NCBI RefSeq assembly: GCF_001908725.1
Contig: NZ_CP018725.1
Span: 3,658,001-3,722,000 of the forward strand
From: Xanthomonas vesicatoria ATCC 35937
GTDB lineage: Bacteria > Pseudomonadota > Gammaproteobacteria > Xanthomonadales > Xanthomonadaceae
Length of the DNA stretch: 64,000 nucleotides
Reading direction: 5' to 3'
The stretch's first letter is position 1; the number at the start of each line of letters is the position of its first letter. The position numbers were made by a program, and so were the translations under genes. The notes beneath the pieces are model-generated. The model saw nothing but the letters and a program-made list of their open reading frames with translations, did no database searches and was not told the DNA's origin. This document shows, piece by piece, positions 62,494-64,000 of the stretch.

Positions 62494-64000
62494 ATGCACG
62501 GCCGGCGCCAACCCAAGAACCCGCACGCCGAGGCCGAGCAGTTCCGCCGTCGCGCGGTGCTGGGGTTTGTGATGGTGGTGATCTGCCTGGTCGGCCTGGG
62601 CGGTTGGTATTTCAAGCTGCAGGTGCTCGACCACGAGGTCTATGCCACCCGCTCGGAAGCCAACCGCATCAAGCCCAAGCCGGTGGTGCCCGGGCGCGGC
62701 ATGATCTACGACCGCACGGGCCGCCTGCTGGCCGAGAACGTGCCGGCGTTCCGCCTGGACGTGACCCCGGACAAGGTCGCCGACATGGACGCCATGCTGG
62801 CCGCGCTGGGCAAGGTGATCCCGATCGCGCCGGAAGACCTGGAGCGCTTCAATCGCGAACGCAAGGCACGCCGCAGCTTCCTGCCGGTGACGCTCAAGCT
62901 GCGCATGAGCGATGAGGAAATGGCGCGCTTTGCAGTGGAGCGCTGGCGCTTCCCCGGCGTGGAGCTGGAACCGTACCTGACCCGGCGCTACCCGTACGGG
63001 CCGTTGTTCGCGCACATCATCGGCTACGTTGGCCGCATCGACGAAAAAGACCTGGCGGTGCTGGGTGAGGGCAATGCCGCACTCACCCATATGGGCAAGT
63101 CCGGCCTGGAGCGTTATTACGAACAGGACCTGCGCGGGCAGGTGGGCTACGAACAGGTCGAGACCAATGTGCAGGGGCGGGCGATTCGCACCGTCGGCCG
63201 GGTCGCGCCGCAGTCGGGTGCGGACCTGCGGCTGTCGGTGGATGCCGATTTGCAGCGCGCCATGGTGGCGGCGTTCGGCGAACACGAAGGTGCGGCCATT
63301 GCGATGGACCCGCGCACCGGCGAAATCCTGGGCATGGTCAGCCTGCCCAGCTACGACCCCAATCTATTCGTCAACGGCATCTCGCACACCGACTTCAAGA
63401 TGCTCAACGACAACCCGTCGCGGCCGCAGTTCAACCGGCTGGTGCTGGGCGGCGTGGCGCCGGGTTCCACGCTCAAGCCGCTGATTGCGCTGGCCGGCCT
63501 GGACAGCGGCCTGCGCCGGCCGGAAGACCGCGTGCTGTCCACCGGCATGTTCTATCTGCCCGGCGTCAGCCGCGGCTGGGGCGATTCGCACCGTGGCGGC
63601 CACGGCTGGACTGATCTGCGCAAGTCCATCGCCCAGTCGGTCAATACCTACTACTACCGCCTGGCGGTGGACATGGGCATCGAGCGCTTCGACCAGTACA
63701 TGGGCGGCTACGGGTTCGGCGCGCCCACCGGAGTGGACCTGCTGGGCGAAATCGGCGGCATCCTGCCGTCGCCGGCCTACAAGTACAAGACGCGCAAGGA
63801 GCGCTGGTACCCCGGCGATACCGTCAACATCGCCATCGGCCAGGGCGATTGGAAGGTGACCCCATTGCAACTGGTGCGCGGTGTCTCGGCGATCGCCAGC
63901 GGCCTGCTGTTGCGTCCGCATCTGGTGCTGGAAGAGCGCACCGGCTTCGATCACCCCTGGCAGCCGATGATCCAGCCGCCGGGCAAGCCGATCAGCCCGA
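62494..64000 (+). CDS. mrdA: Penicillin-binding protein 2 (3' end outside window)
   Basis: The first 502 codons of the elongasome transpeptidase PBP2. One membrane helix (about 22-42) is followed by the pedestal domain (PVVPGRGMIYDRTGRLLAEN, then LTRRYPYGPLFAHIIGYVG) and the transpeptidase domain. The latter has the catalytic SxxK as Ser325-Thr-Leu-Lys328 (PGSTLKP) and the SxN motif in QSVNTYYYRLA. The KTG motif lies beyond the window end. Reading is uninterrupted to base 64000. It cross-links wall peptides during elongation with RodA, whose gene would be expected next. Confidence 0.96.
   Translation, partial: MHGRRQPKNPHAEAEQFRRRAVLGFVMVVICLVGLGGWYFKLQVLDHEVYATRSEANRIKPKPVVPGRGMIYDRTGRLLAENVPAFRLDVTPDKVADMDAMLAALGKVIPIAPEDLERFNRERKARRSFLPVTLKLRMSDEEMARFAVERWRFPGVELEPYLTRRYPYGPLFAHIIGYVGRIDEKDLAVLGEGNAALTHMGKSGLERYYEQDLRGQVGYEQVETNVQGRAIRTVGRVAPQSGADLRLSVDADLQRAMVAAFGEHEGAAIAMDPRTGEILGMVSLPSYDPNLFVNGISHTDFKMLNDNPSRPQFNRLVLGGVAPGSTLKPLIALAGLDSGLRRPEDRVLSTGMFYLPGVSRGWGDSHRGGHGWTDLRKSIAQSVNTYYYRLAVDMGIERFDQYMGGYGFGAPTGVDLLGEIGGILPSPAYKYKTRKERWYPGDTVNIAIGQGDWKVTPLQLVRGVSAIASGLLLRPHLVLEERTGFDHPWQPMIQPPGKPISP

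Overview
The window is GC-rich chromosomal DNA from a Xanthomonas (Gammaproteobacteria, Xanthomonadaceae), most likely the campestris/citri/axonopodis side of the genus. The evidence is the secreted GH5-CBM2 endoglucanase of the EngXCA type, HrpM/OpgH, the algZ-algR-hemC and lptM-dapF-DUF484-xerC-(DUF1203)-hslV-hslU gene orders, the mreBCD-mrdA wall operon and genus-typical intergenic palindromes. The exact species cannot be fixed from sequence alone. Both ends cut genes: a diguanylate cyclase on the left and mrdA on the right.

Layout. 1-8.5 kb: PAS-GGDEF cyclase, chemoreceptor, endoglucanase, SulP anion transporter and a second GGDEF protein. 8.8-17.5 kb: M28 peptidase, a 1.4-kb gene-free stretch holding a tandem ~350-bp palindromic repeat, opgH, an esterase, and the algZ/algR pair followed by hemC. 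17.8-28.7 kb: DUF481 barrel, WYL regulator, a solitary integron gene cassette inserted exactly at the stop codon of a periplasmic lipocalin, two S9 prolyl oligopeptidases, a frameshifted P-loop kinase remnant and an aminotransferase. 29-35.3 kb: housekeeping block lptM-dapF-DUF484-xerC-DUF1203-hslVU. 36-42 kb: a deaminase/acetyltransferase pair, an EmrAB-like efflux pair, ubiE and a third GGDEF protein. 42-45.9 kb: M1 aminopeptidase with a clear terminator, a lipoprotein and a HAD phosphatase.

46-58 kb is the most striking part. It is a tightly packed six-gene operon: a PQQ alcohol dehydrogenase lipoprotein with the Asp-x-Asp signature of lanthanide-dependent (XoxF-like) enzymes, a XoxJ/MxaJ-type binding protein fused to ankyrin repeats, a cytochrome c lipoprotein, a beta-propeller lipoprotein, a class III alcohol/formaldehyde dehydrogenase with an altered zinc ligand, and a TonB-dependent receptor. 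A convergent AcoR-type sigma-54 activator follows. A near-consensus sigma-54 promoter lies about 100 bases upstream of the first gene, so activator, promoter and operon form a coherent regulated unit for periplasmic alcohol oxidation and cytoplasmic aldehyde removal.

58.3-64 kb: a PfkB-family kinase, then mreB, mreC, mreD and mrdA for rod-shape wall synthesis. The C-terminal third of MreC appears to be built from copies of the intergenic GGGAATCGGGAAT / ATTCCCGATTCCC repeat that also lies between genes at five other places in the window.
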